Assembly (NCBI RefSeq): GCF_002575655.3
Contig: NC_053035.3
Location: 86,019,322-86,083,321 of the forward strand
From: Aegilops tauschii subsp. strangulata
Taxonomy: Eukaryota > Streptophyta > Magnoliopsida > Poales > Poaceae
Reading direction: 5' to 3'
DNA length: 64,000 nucleotides
Shown: piece after piece, positions 46,117-57,900 of the stretch
Layout of the letters: each line of letters opens with the position of its first letter
Numbering within the stretch: position 1 is the stretch's first letter
Notes under the pieces: generated by a model
The model's input: the letters and a program-made list of their open reading frames with translations, nothing else
Database searches by the model: none
Told to the model about the DNA's origin: nothing
Translations under genes and position numbers: made by a program

Positions 46117-48355
46117 ATGGAGCAAGGTCGTGGCGTTGCCGTCGCTGCGCACGGAGATGTGGTCGAGGGCGCGGAGACCGCGGCAGATGCCGTCCAAGAA
46201 GTGGCCGCCGTCGGCGGTGCGGGAGATGCTGCATCCGCAGTCGCTGGATCGGTCCCTGCGGCGGCGGATCTGGTGGCGCAGGGGGTGGTGGGCTCGGACT
46301 CCGTCGTGGCAGCCCGGGTGGTGACGGCGTCTGGCGGCGCACTGGATGTAGGTGCGGAGGCGAGCGACAAGCAGGTGGTGGATGTGGTAATGCTTCTCGT
46401 TCCCCTTCTTTCATACTTGTAGTAGATTAGCAGAAGATTTAGTAGATGGGGTTTTTTATAGTAGATTTGTGATTGATTGCGGCACCCCCTTCTGCTTGTT
46501 AGGGTTATTTGATTGAATGGCGAACCCCATTTCAGAGTTAGGGTTTTTTCTAGTTGATTCGTGCTTGAATGCTAGAGACATCATAATGAGAGTTAGGTTA
46601 TTTATATTAGAATCTGGATTGCCGCATGTGCTCAGATTCTGTTCTGTGTTGTATATTTTGTTAGATTTGTTGTGCATATTCCCTCAGTGGGCCACGGCAG
46701 GGGCTGAGCAGCCACCCAGTGTGTCTATTAAAGTTGATATTGTAGAAATGAGGTTTAAATCCTACTTTGTGTGACAGAAGTGTATCAGTTAATTGTTGAA
46801 ATGAACACAGTATGTTTAACTAGTGCGCAATTTCAAAATAGTTAGGAGCTTCACTTCATTATCCATAAACTAAAATTGTAGGTAGGTTTTATTTTTATCT
46901 GTAGGATTGCTGTACTTATAAAGTAAACCATAAGTAGATTTGCTAGACATGCAACTATGCCAGATGACCAGGTCATATTAAATTTATGTTGCATAACTCC
47001 ATGAATGAATGTCATATGAAATAGTTTCACACCTAGCACCAAAAATTGCACTAAGATTTCCTTTCCTGAAGCTCATGGCATTACAATATACTATCCAATA
47101 TAAGGTTCAGATTATAGGGCAGCTGATGCACCACTATGTACATTACATGAGCCAGATGAAGTAAATGCAATTACTTGTTGTCAACCAATGTACTACTTCC
47201 ATTAATTGGCAGACCTGAGCACTCACAAAATTATTGTTGGTGCCCAGTCTGGCATTATAGTTTGAAGGACCACAGTCAGCATGATCTAAAATTTTAGTTT
47301 GACCAAGCTATCATTGTAGAATGCTTGACCTTTGGATAATTTGAGGTCAAAGTAACATTTTAGGTTATTAGAAGCACATTGCAGATTGCTTGACCTTTGC
47401 ATACTATATTATATGTAGTTAGTAGTATAATTGAATTAATTACTTCTATTGCAGAATGAGGAAGCTGCTGGCAACAAGAGGAAGCTGGACATCGCTGGGT
47501 TCGACGACCCGTCTGATTCTGACGACGACGAGGAGGTAACCCCAAGTTGTTTTTGGTCTGTTTATTAATCTGTCTGAGATGTTGTTTGTTGATGATGCCC
47601 TATATGAATGCCTCTAAATTGGAATGTTATATAGTTTATTCATTCATATCATAAAGTTGTGTTGTTTGGTCATTAATTAGCTCTAAATGGCATATCTGTG
47701 GTCTTTGATCATGAAACCATATCTGAATGCACATAAATGGAAATATTGTGTTGTTTGTCCATTGAATTATTCTAAAATGGAAAGTTTTGTTGTACTTTCA
47801 ATTAATTCCTCTCAAAGTTGTGTTGTTTGTGCATTAATTAGCTGTAAATGGGATATGTGTGATGTTTTTTCATGAAACCATATATGAATGCATATAAATG
47901 GAACTATTCTGTTGTTTGTCCATTAAATTCTTCTAAATGGAACTATTCTGTTGTTTGTGCATTAATTAGCTGTAAATGGGCTATTATGTTTGTTTGTTCA
48001 TTAACGGGCAAGTAAATGGCAATTATTTGATGTTTGTTAATTACATTACTCTAAATGGTAAGTATGTATTTATGCAAATCATTTGTATGTGCAGTACAAC
48101 TCTGGAGATGAGGTGGAAGAGTGGAACCACAAGTCCTTCATTGAGCATGAAGCCAACAAGATCAGGGAGAAGGGGAAGGCGGCGTACTACAAGTGGGGCA
48201 AGTTCAGGTGCCCATACTGCACCACTAAGCCAATTCCCAAGGATGGGATGTATGAGCACCTTATGTCCCATGCACGCGGTGTAGCGACGAGTGGGAACGA
48301 CGTGAAGATCAGGGCAGAGCATGCAGCCCTCCTAAAGGCTATGGGTCCCATCTAG
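46117..48355 (+). CDS. zf-XS-type zinc-finger protein, 3 exons (203 aa)
   Basis: Exons 46,117-46,386, 47,455-47,535 and 48,095-48,355, all phase 0 with GT-AG introns (donors GTAATG and GTAACC; acceptors ATTGCAG and GTGCAG). The start is the first ATG in the long GC-rich exon with a good context. Residues 1-90 are low-complexity A/V/G-rich. Residues 91-117 are basic then very acidic (DSDDDEE). Residues 118-203 hold the zinc-finger region: CPYC at about 149-152, then H residues in EHLMSHARGV, ending in AEHAALLKAM. This order, with the H-x-GVG-type turn and the AxHxAL helix, fits zf-XS, the finger found in SGS3/IDN2 proteins of RNA-directed DNA methylation. The XS and coiled-coil domains of those proteins are absent, so it is a stand-alone finger; its role is inference. 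Confidence 0.75.
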
Positions 48356-48755
48356 TCACCCTCTGTGAAGCTGGTAGTGGTACTCATCATCAATATAGTT
48401 GATGATGTTTAACTTTTGCACTAGTATGGTTGTGAACTGTGAATCTGGAAGGTGGAAGTGTTTGTGAACTGTTAAGTAGTATGGCAGACTCTTAAGTAGT
48501 ATGGCAGACTCTTAAGTATGGCAGAGACTTAATTAATCTAGTATGTCTCTGAAGTATATCAACTGTCTAGATGCAGGTCAGCTATGCTTTGTTGCAGTGT
48601 TTATATTCTGATGCTGCAATGATCACAGTAGGTGCTTCAATGTTGCTTGACTGATGAGACATGCTGCATACAGTGGGCATGTGCTTGGTAATGGTGTGTG
48701 CAAAGAACAAGCCTTATCTACATAGGATAGACAGTAAAAAACATTGACTTGAGGT
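48356..48755 (+). other. 3' flank of the zf-XS gene
   Basis: AT-rich downstream sequence, probably the 3' untranslated region to about 48,550, with a small duplication (AGTATGGCAGACTCTTA, twice, near 48,477-48,515). No gene seen. Confidence 0.45.
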
Positions 48756-49220
48756 TTTCATAAGTTAGCATGATCGAATCTTCCATTACAAATATATTAT
48801 TAAATTTAGAAAATGTTGAAAATCATTTTTTGTCAGTGTTCTTAAGTTAGCATGATTGAATATTCCATTTCAAATATATTATAAAAATTGGAAAATGTTG
48901 AAAATCCTTTTTTGTCAATGTTCATAAGTGAGCATGATTGAATATTCCATTTCAAATATATTTTTAAAATGAGAAAATGTTGAAAATCCTTTTTTGTCAA
49001 TGTTCATAAGTGAGCATGATTGAATATTCCATTTCAAATATGTTTTTAAAATTAGAAAATGTTGAAAATCTTTTTTGTCAATGTTCATAAGTTAGCGTGA
49101 TTGAAACTTCCATTTGAAATATATTATAAGAATTAGAAAATTTTGAAAATCTTTTTTGTCAATGTTCATAAGTTAGCAAGATTGAATCTTCCATTTCTAA
49201 TATATTTTAAAAAGTGGAAA
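48756..49220 (+). repeat. 82-bp AT-rich tandem repeat (5.7 copies)
   Basis: Copies start with TTCATAAGTTAGCATGATTG at about 48,756, 48,839, 48,921, 49,003, 49,084 and 49,165. Spacing is 81-83 bp. The array runs directly into the 322-bp array. Confidence 0.9.
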
Positions 49221-50957
49221 TTTTGGAGGTGGTCGATAAAATCACCGCCTTCTAGAGGGACCATTTGGTCAAACTTACATGGTGATTTTTTGCAGTTAGT
49301 CTATAGGGCAATATAAATTCAAAAAAATTAAAACTAATATAAAAACTTGGAAACCAAGCTTTGTTTGTGCAAGAGATCATGTGTGCCCAAATTTAGGTGA
49401 TTTGGAGGTGGTCGAAAAAATCACCGCATTCCGGAGGGGCCATTTGGTCTAACTTAAGCCAGTTTTTGAGCATAGGTGATTTTTTCCACCACCTCCAAAT
49501 CACGCAAATTTTCTTGTACTTGGTGACCCACATGTGCCAAACATGGCTATGAAAGAAAATTTTGAAAATATATATTTTACAATGCCCCCTTGAGGTATAG
49601 ACCGATGTTTTGACCAGTCAGTCTAGAGGGCATTATAAAATTAAAAAAATTCAAAAAAATATAAAACCTTGGAAACCAAGCTTTGTTTGTGCAAGAGATC
49701 ATGTGTGCCCAAATTTAGGTGATTTGGAGGTGGTCGAACAAATCATCGCATTCCGGAGGGGCCATTTGGTCTTAACTTAAGCCAGTTTTTGAACATACGT
49801 GATTTTTTCCACCACCTCCAAATCACCCAAATTTTCTTGTACATGGTGATCCACATGTGCCAAACATGGCTATGAAAGAAATTTTGGAAAAATAATACTT
49901 TACAATGCCCCCTTGCGGTATAGACCGATGTTTTGACCAGTCAGTCTAGAGGGCATTATAAATTCAAAAAAAATTCAAAAAATGTAAAACCTTGGAAACC
50001 TAGCTTTGTTTGTGCAAGAGATCATGTGTGCCAAAACTGAGGTGATTTGGAGGTGGTCAAAAAAATCATCGCATTCCGGAGGGGCCATTTGGTCTTAACT
50101 TAAGCCAGTTTTTGAACATACGTGATTTTTTCCACCACCTCCAAATCACCCAAATTTTCTTGTACATGGTGACCCACATGTGCCAAACATGGCTATGAAA
50201 GAAATTTTGGAAAAATAATACTTTACAATGCCCCCTTGAGGTATAGACCGATGTTTTGACCAGTCAGTCTAGAGGGCATTATAAATTTAAAAAAAAATTC
50301 AAAAAAATGTAAAACCTTGGAAAACTAGCTTTGTTTGTGCAAGAGATCATGTGTGCCAAAACTGAGGTGATTTGGAGGTGGTCGAAAAAATCATCGCATT
50401 CCGAAGGGGCCATTTGGTCTAACTTAAGCCAGTTTTTGAACATACGTGATTTTTTCCACCACCTCCAAATCATCCAAATTTTCTTTTACATGGTGACCCA
50501 CATGTGCCAAACATGGCTATGAAAGAAATTTTGGAAAAATAATACTTTACAATGCCCCCTTGAGGTATAGACCGATGTTTTGACCAGTCAGTCTAGAGGG
50601 CATTATAAATTGAAAAAAAAATCAAAAAATGTAAAACCTTGGAAAACTAGCTTTGTTTGTGCAAGAGATCATGTGTGCCAAAATTGAGGTGATTTGGAGG
50701 TGGTCGAAAAAATGCCCGCATTCCGGAGGGGCCATTTATAACTTAAGCCAGTTTTTTAGCATACGTGATTTTTTCCACCACCTCCAAATCACCCAAATTT
50801 TCTTGTACATGGTGACCCACATGTGCCAAACATGGCTATGAAAGAAATTTTGGAAAAATAATACTTTACAATGCCCCCTTGAGGCATAAACCGATGTTTT
50901 CAGCACTCAGTCTAGAGGGCATTATAAATTCAAAAAAAATCAAAAAAATACAAAAAC
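49221..50957 (+). repeat. 322-bp satellite array with a palindrome in each unit
   Basis: Five units starting at about 49,347, 49,669, 49,992, 50,317 and 50,639 (period 319-325 bp), preceded by a shortened unit at 49,221-49,346. Each full unit contains two inverted 28-bp arms. In the first unit they are 49,397-49,424 and 49,476-49,503, one mismatch, with a 51-bp loop. Unit identity is high. No coding capacity is credible. Confidence 0.92.
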
Positions 50958-51314
50958 TTGGAAACCATATGGGCAATGAAGAACTTTGGAATGCGAACAT
51001 TTTTTTGCAATTTGCAACTTTGTAGAAATCCTTAATTACTTTCAAAAGGAAAAATAGAAAACAGAAAAAATAAAAAGGAAAAACGAAAGGGGCTTCCCGC
51101 CCCTCACATGGGCTGGCCTTAAGGGCGCACGAGGGAGGGCGGGTGCACGCTTCCTTGGTTTCGGGCGTGTTGGTCGTCATATAGGATCGTATGCCCGGCC
51201 GTATACGTATTTGTTTGTATACGGCGGGCTTTCGTGCACCTTCTGCACACATCCATTTGCGCCGCCCTTCTCTTCTTCCCCAAACCCAGAGCACTCTCTG
51301 AGCGAGCCGCGAGG
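50958..51314 (+). other. Flank and probable promoter of the 51.3-kb gene relic
   Basis: Begins as a truncated 322-bp unit, then A-rich sequence (51,000-51,090), then a GC-rich block with GTATAC palindromes at 51,205 and 51,217 and a CT-rich leader just before the ATG at 51,315. Confidence 0.35.
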
Positions 51315-51767
51315 ATGCAGTACAACGGCCCCACCTACCGGCTCCCACCGACCGTGCCGGAGAGACAGTATCCGGCCGGCGTCGTCGTGGAGAGCACGCT
51401 TCGCGTGTGGGCGTTCTAACGCTGGAGGGGTGCAAGGGGCTTTGCCCAGTGGTTCCTCCGTGCGGGCTCGCCGGTGATGTTCCGACTGGATGAAGTGCAT
51501 CCAAACTCCTGGTCTCTGCCGATAGGGCTCACCGTGACCTTCACCAACAGATTTGATGCGTACTACCTCCTCGGCAAGGTGTTTTGGTGTGGATGCGAAT
51601 TCATCGCATTCACAACCCACAACATCTTCACAAATTTCGACTGCGTCTTCCCCACCCGCGACGGTATGCACACCCTCCCCTACTACATCGGCGAGGACGG
51701 ATGGAGAGGAGCACTGGAGAGGAGGCGCAGTGAAGATGGTGGTGAAGGCCCGGTCTCGTCAGCTTGA
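51315..51767 (+). pseudogene. Small unknown gene with one in-frame stop
   Basis: Reading from the ATG at 51,315 gives 34 codons, then TAA (51,417-51,419), then 115 further codons in the same frame to TGA. The sequence after the stop is clearly protein-like: an aromatic-rich segment WFLRAGSPVMFRLDEVH, then FDAYYLLGKVFWCGCEF, ending in an acidic tail. A single C-to-T change (CAA to TAA) would explain the break. A short intron removing the stop (GTGTGG to GCCCAG, about 50 nt) is below normal plant intron size. I do not recognise the family. It converges on the PB1-like gene. Confidence 0.5.
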
Positions 51768-52506
51768 CTTGCCCTAGCATGTTAGGGCAAGTTTTTTATC
51801 TTTTAAATATTTCTATTAAATCATGTTGTTGGTTCTACCGTGAACTTTATCTATCCGAACTATGTTATGATTTCTACCCGTCTATTTGATATGTTGTTGG
51901 TTATCTGTGTTTTGCTTGCTATTTCTATCTTCTTCCCTTGATATTTCTATCTTATTTGACGTCAAAACCAGCAAGTTTTGGGGTTAGCTCAGATTTCACG
52001 CGGCCCACGGGGGTGTGCTTGCGCGCTTGATGGAAAAAATTGGTGTCTTTCAACTTAGCCGTTCGGGTAGCAGGGGATGTTCCGTCTGGGAAGATGGATT
52101 TTTTCGGCATGCTTGAAATGGACCCAAAAAAATTTTGAAACCCTTGTACCAACATGACAAGCATCCATGCCAACTGGAAATTGTTTTGCGACGTTCTGTG
52201 GTTTTGTAGGCTATAATGATTACACGTGTAGATGAAAGGCACGAAAAAACAGTTTCAACAAAGACAACATAAATGATTTTTTACAAGTTTTATAGATGGA
52301 AACTTCTTTAGATGCAATGCCATCTCACAAACAACTCAGAAACAACTGTATGATTGATCATAAAACACATGCATTGTTGTTCAAAGAACTGTCTCATGAA
52401 TAAATTGTACCATAATTGCAAACATAGTGTGAAACAGAAAAAAAATGTTTGTTTGCAACAAAATAATCCTGGTTTGAAGCTTAAACTGGTTGAAAAACAT
52501 TTGAGC
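51768..52506. other. Intergenic between convergent genes
   Basis: AT-rich, no supported coding region. It includes the likely 3' untranslated regions of both neighbours. Confidence 0.5.
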
Positions 52507-53321
52507 CTACTCCGTATGGTCTTCTGCACTGCCAAAATCCAGTGACCTCTTGCGTTGCGACGTTGGAGATTGCGTCGGGCTTGGCGACGACCCATGTGCT
52601 TCAATCTTTTTCTCTTTAACATCAATGTAACCATACAACTGAAGTTGTTCTTGTTCTTTCTCTGCCAACTCTCTAGCAAGACCCTCCATTTCTTGGATTC
52701 TCACTTCCTGTAGAAAACCATAGGAATTGTATTAGGAAGAACTTAAAAATGACGTAGCCATAAACTAGATGCATGTAACATGTAAAATTTGAACCTCTGG
52801 ATCAAAGTCATGCTCGGGATGACGACCCGTAGTTCTATTGTACACAATGTACAGGTGACATGTCTTGCTGCCATTCAGATCAGAAAGCATTTTTTCTACA
52901 TCATCTGGTCCTGCAATCAAGAACATTCCTTCTGGCAGCTTCCACGCAGACCCGGGTAAGAAGTAGTACAGTTCTGCTCCCAGTTTGCAACCAAAAGTAT
53001 CTCTCATTTCACTCATAATGAGATCGTAGGTCACTTTGTTGGGTTCAAAAATTCTGACTTCTGCCGGGTGTTCATCAAAGTATGCTCTCGGGACATGTGA
53101 CATCTCATCATCCCTACTAACAAAAAATTCCATGACCAGCACCTAGTATCTCACATCAGAGTTAATACATTAAATGAGTAAAGGGGCAAACATAATTTTT
53201 TATGTGCATAGCAAAATTGCGGTGTTGTTACCTGCTTTTGTGGAATGTATCCTTCATGTGGAGTGACTGCGGATTGTGCCATCTCAAACCTTCTCACCTT
53301 GTTATGTGCCTCTGAGACCAT
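52507..53321 (-). CDS. PB1-like domain protein, 3 exons (212 aa)
   Basis: Minus-strand exons 53,232-53,321, 52,795-53,142 and 52,507-52,707, all phase 0, with donors GTAACA and GTTCAA and acceptors ATACTAG and TCTACAG. The start is the first ATG after an acceptor-like TTGTAG; a second in-frame ATG follows at codon 14. Residues about 31-135 resemble the PB1-like region found at the N-terminus of plant Mutator-type transposases and related grass proteins: a beta strand VMEFFV, a helix KVTYDLIMSEMRDTFG, a strand AELYYFLPG, then DDVEKMLSDL and a final strand HLYIVYN. Residues 147-212 form a charged helix (ELAEKEQEQLQ) and a serine/proline tail with a basic SQRKRS, possibly a nuclear signal. No transposase domain follows. 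The domain call is moderately sure and the function is unknown. Confidence 0.65.
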
Positions 53322-53743
53322 GGTCCCTACAACAACACATATACCCATAGTATGAAAACTGTATCCACAACCTCATCCAGCTAATTCCTAACAATACCAC
53401 CGAGAAAATATATTCATAACCAGTTCGTACGAACAACTACTACAAACTATCAATCAAAAAGCTCTTGCATGACATCATGTACTCCAATTACACCAGAACT
53501 ACTCAACTATGGCAAAGGCTGTATTTTCTAATCTCTTCGGAAATGACTTCTTGGTCGAATCAATGGAAAAAATAATCAGCACTGCAATCGAAGATGGGAG
53601 GAGCCATGGAGGAGACCTTTTTAATCCGGCGTCGGCGTGGTCACTTGAGAAGCGATGGCGCGATCCCGGCGATGGCTATGTGAGGAGAAACAAGGTAGAT
53701 GGGGGTGGTTAGGATAGGGTTGATATGCGGTAGAATGGGAAGG

Positions 53744-53750
53744 TATATAT
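53744..53750 (-). promoter_or_regulatory. Probable TATA box of the PB1-like gene
   Basis: ATATATA on the minus strand, about 30 bp above a stretch (53,500-53,715) that would form a 5' untranslated exon. An intron would then end at the TTGTAG acceptor near 53,327. Confidence 0.4.
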
Positions 53751-54168
53751 CCGTGATTGTAGGGTTAATTAGTTATTTTGAAGTAATGCGCTTCGATGCA
53801 AGTTTTTTTTAACGAGCACGATCTTTTGGGGGCTTCCAAAACATGTGCACTGACCGCGGGTCCAACCACATATCACAGAAGCCCGAGCCAGAAACTTATT
53901 GTTCTCGAAAAAAGGAAGAGCAATAAATTCCTTCTAAAAATTTCCAGAAATAATTGTCAACCCATTTTCGTTGGTAATTACGTGATATGTTTAGCGCAAT
54001 TAGTGGCTAACTGGTTTTTTTAAGAATAGTGGCTACTTGGTTTGATACATGCCAAACGTTACGTTCAGATTAGTTGCATTATTTCGTTCATTTTTTACCC
54101 AAAAAATCTATACAAAGTGTTAATTGGACAATGTGAACAATGTGGCATGTACCCTGAACAATATGCCA
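53751..54168. other. Intergenic, no gene seen
   Basis: AT-rich sequence between the PB1-like gene promoter and the candidate RNA gene. Nothing coding can be supported. Confidence 0.5.
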
Positions 54169-54351
54169 AAAAAAGTGCCCACCTACCAGAGCAGGAGAAT
54201 TCATACACCACGGCCTGCATACGACTAGGAACCCAGCCGTTCATGGGCCAGGATGCAGGCCCGTGGTGCAGAATATCTCTGCTGCTAGTAGGCCCCACGG
54301 GGCAGAGGGGCCGAGAGTTAGGCAATGTACTGCCTGCATATGATAGGAGCT
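54169..54351 (-). ncRNA. Candidate Pol III non-coding RNA (about 180 nt)
   Basis: Minus-strand transcript predicted from the snRNA-type promoter at 54,374-54,416, ending in seven T (54,169-54,175). The predicted RNA is strongly foldable: GCAGA/TCTGC and CCCC/GGGG hairpins, and a longer pairing of GGGCCTGCAT with ATGCAGGCC. It lacks the conserved cores of U6, U3, 7SL, RNase MRP and telomerase RNA as I know them. Expression is unproven. Confidence 0.45.
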
Positions 54352-54373
54352 TGGGAGGGGAGTCGCAGCCGGG

Positions 54374-54416
54374 TATATAAACCGGTGCGGCGCTCTCTCG
54401 CTTGGCGAGGTGGGAC
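54374..54416 (-). promoter_or_regulatory. snRNA-type promoter 3 (USE plus TATA, Pol III spacing)
   Basis: GTCCCACCTCG (54,406-54,416, minus strand), exactly 24 bp, then TTTATATA (54,374-54,381) preceded by ACCGG. The sequence TTTAGTCCCACCTCGC and the ACCGGTTTATA context are the same as I know from cereal U6 promoters. On the plus strand the same site reads TATATAAA, so a polymerase II promoter in the other direction is the alternative. Confidence 0.6.
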
Positions 54417-54526
54417 TAAACTCCCACCACCCCACGGCTGTGCGCTGCGCTGTGCCTTGCGCGGCTCTGCCTTGGGCCCAATTCGGGCGGGCTGGCCCAG
54501 GGCAGCCTTACCCGCGCACTGATCTG

Positions 54527-54961
54527 TTTTATATTCTCTTTGTTTTTCACTTCTTAACTCCAAAATTTATTTTCTTGTTTATATTTCTAATATTTAAAAT
54601 CAAATCTCTTTTTTCTATATTATTTCTAACAGTGTTTACTAAAATTAAAAAAATATGCCAAATTTTGTTGTGTTTTATTTCATTTGTCCGTTCTCGTTTT
54701 TATATTGATAATATTTACGAAATATAAACTAAAATGGTGTGTTTTATTTCAATTCTTCATTCTAATATTTCTTATCTTTATTATATTTGAAATGTTTGTA
54801 GTTTGTAAAATAAAATGTTCTGTTTTATTTCACTTCTTGATTCTAATATTTGCTCTCTTCTTTATATTTGAAATATTTTCAAAATGTAAGATAATATGTT
54901 ATCTTTTATTTCACTTCTTCATTCTAATAGATCTTATCTTTTTACATTTGAATTGTTTTTT
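54527..54961 (+). repeat. Degenerate AT-rich tandem repeat, about 82 bp
   Basis: Loose copies starting TGTTTTATTTCACTTCTT at about 54,670, 54,738, 54,819 and 54,901, with more diverged copies before. The spacing of the better copies is about 81-82 bp. It abuts the 320-bp satellite. Confidence 0.65.
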
Positions 54962-57900
54962 AAAATCCTAGTAAATGCATCGAGTGTCGGAAATTGATGA
55001 GAATTGGCATGCATGATGTCCATGGTCATCCCGTTGTGTGAAAAAAAATTGGGGCCATTTGGTTGAGTCCAGAAAAACAACGTCCTTCGGGCTCCCCCTA
55101 CGGCAGACCCGAATGATGGTGATTGCACATGTGCTATGTGCTGGCCTGCATGAAATGACACCAAACTTTGGCACCATGTGAGGATGCCCAATGTAGGCCC
55201 CCATGCAACATCTGAGCCATTCCTGACACCGAACGAACATTGCGTCACGTCCGGGCAGCGTTTCGGGTTCTTTTCGCCGGCAAAATCCTAGTAAATGCAT
55301 CGAGTGTCGGAAATCGATGATAATTGGCATGCATGATGTCCATGGTCATCCCGTTGTGTGAAAACAAATTGGGGCCATTTGGTTGAGTCCAGAAAAACAA
55401 CGTCCTTCGGGCCCCCCCTACGGCAGACCCGAATGATGGTGATTGCACATGTGCTATGTGCTGGCCTGCATGAAATGACACCAAACTTTGGCACCATGTG
55501 AGGATGCCCAATGTAGGCCCCCATGCAACATCTGAGCCATTCCTGACACCGAACGAACATTGTGTCACGTCCGGGCAGCGTTTCGGGTTCTTTTCGCCGG
55601 CAAAATCCTAGTAAATGCATCGAGTGTCGGAAATCGATGAGAATTGGCATGCATGATGTCCATGGTCATCCCGTTGTGTGAAAAAAATTGGGGCCATTTG
55701 GTTGAGTCCAGAAAAACAACGTCCTTCGGGCTCCCCCTACGGCAGACCCGAATGATGGTGATTGCACATGTGCTATGTGCTGGCCTGCATGAAATGACAC
55801 CAAACTTTGGCACCATGTGAGGATGCCCAATGTAGGCCCCCATGCAACATCTAAGCCATTCCTGACACCGAACGAACATTGCGTCACGTCCGGGCAGCGT
55901 TTCGGGTTCTTTTCGCCGGCAAAACCCTAGTAAATGCATCGAGTGTCGGAAATCGATGATAATTGGCATGCATGATGTCCATGGTCATCCCGTTGTGTGA
56001 AAACCAATTGGGGCCATTTGGTTGAGTCCAGAAAAACAACGTCCTTCGGGCCCCCCCTACGGCAGACCCGAATGATGGTGATTGCACATGTGCTATGTGC
56101 TGGCCTGCATGAAATGACACCAAACTTTGGCACCATGTGAGGATGCCCAATGTAGGCCCCCATGCAACATCTGAGCCATTCCTGACACCGAACGAACATT
56201 GTGTCACGTCCGGGCAGCGTTTCGGGTTCTTTTCGCCGGCAAAATCCTAGTAAATGCATCGAGTGTCGGAAATCGATGAGAATTGGCATGCATGATGTCC
56301 ATGGTCATCCCGTTGTGTGAAAAAAATTGGGGCCATTTGGTTGAGTCCAGAAAAACAACGTCCTTCGGGCTCCCCCTACGGCAGACCCGAATGATGGTGA
56401 TTGCACATGTGCTATGTGCTGGCCTGCATGAAATGACACCAAACTTTGGCACCATGTGAGGATGCCCAATGTAGGCCCCCATGCAACATCTAAGCCATTC
56501 CTGACACCGAACGAACATTGCGTCACGTCCGGGCAGCGTTTCGGGTTCTTTTCGCCGGCAAAACCCTAGTAAATGCATCGAGTGTCGGAAATCGATGATA
56601 ATTGGCATGCATGATGTCCATGGTCATCCCGTTGTGTGAAAACCAATTGGGGCCATTTGGTTGAGTCCAGAAAAACAACGTCCTTCGGGCCCCCCCTACG
56701 GCAGACCCGAATGATGGTGATTGCACATGTGCTATGTGCTGGCCTGCATGAAATGACACCAAACTTTGGCACCATGTGAGGATGCCCAATGTAGGCCCCC
56801 ATGCAACATCTGAGCCATTCCTGACACCGAACGAACATTGTGTCACGTCCGGGCAGCGTTTCGGGTTCTTTTCGCCGGCAAAATCCTAGTAAATGCATCG
56901 AGTGTCGGAAATCGATGAGAATTGGCATGCATGATGTCCATGGTCATCCCGTTGTGTGAAAAAAATTGGGGCCATTTGGTTGAGTCCAGAAAAACAACGT
57001 CCTTCGGGCTCCCCCTACGGCAGACCCGAATGATGGTGATTGCACATGTGCTATGTGCTGGCCTGCATGAAATGACACCAAACTTTGGCACCATGTGAGG
57101 ATGCCCAATGTAGGCCCCCATGCAACATCTAAGCCATTCCTGACACCGAACGAACATTGCGTCACGTCCGGGCAGCGTTTCGGGTTCTTTTCGCCGGCAA
57201 AACCCTAGTAAATGCATCGAGTGTCGGAAATCGATGATAATTGGCATGCATGATGTCCATGGTCATCCCGTTGTGTGAAAACCAATTGGGGCCATTTGGT
57301 TGAGTCCAGAAAAACAACGTCCTTCGGGCCCCCCCTACGGCAGACCCGAATGATGGTGATTGCACATGTGCTATGTGCTGGCCTGCATGAAATGACACCA
57401 AACTTTGGCACCATGTGAGGATGCCCAATGTAGGCCCCCATGCAACATCTGAGACATTCCTGACACCGAACGAACATTGTGTCATGTCCGGGCAGCGTTT
57501 CGGGTTCTTTTCCCCGGCAAAATCCTAGTAAATGCATCGAGTGTCGGAAATCGATGAGAATTGGCATGCATGATGTCCATGGTCATCGCATTACGTGAAA
57601 AAAATTGGGGCCATTTGGTTGAGTCCAGAAAAACAACGTCCTTCGGGCTCCCCCTACGGCAGACCCGAATGATGGTGATTGCACATGTGCTATGTGCTGG
57701 CCTGCATGAAATGACACCAAACTTTGGCACCATGTGAGGATGCCCAATGTAGGCCCCCATGCAACATCTGAGCCATTCCTGACACCGAACGAACATTGCG
57801 TCACGTCCGGGCAGCGTTTCGGGTTCTTTTCGCCGGCAAAATCCTAGTAAATGCATCGAGTGTCGGAAATCGATGAGAATTGGCATGCATGATGTCCATG

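Noticed and set aside
51400..51450. Short intron removing the TAA in the 51.3-kb gene
   Set aside because: The only GT-AG pair available gives about 50 nt, below usual plant intron length, and the flanking frame is better explained by a single base change.
54169..54351. U6, U3, 7SL, RNase MRP or telomerase RNA identity
   Set aside because: None of their conserved starts or cores (for example the U6 5' hairpin or a CTAAACCC template) is present.
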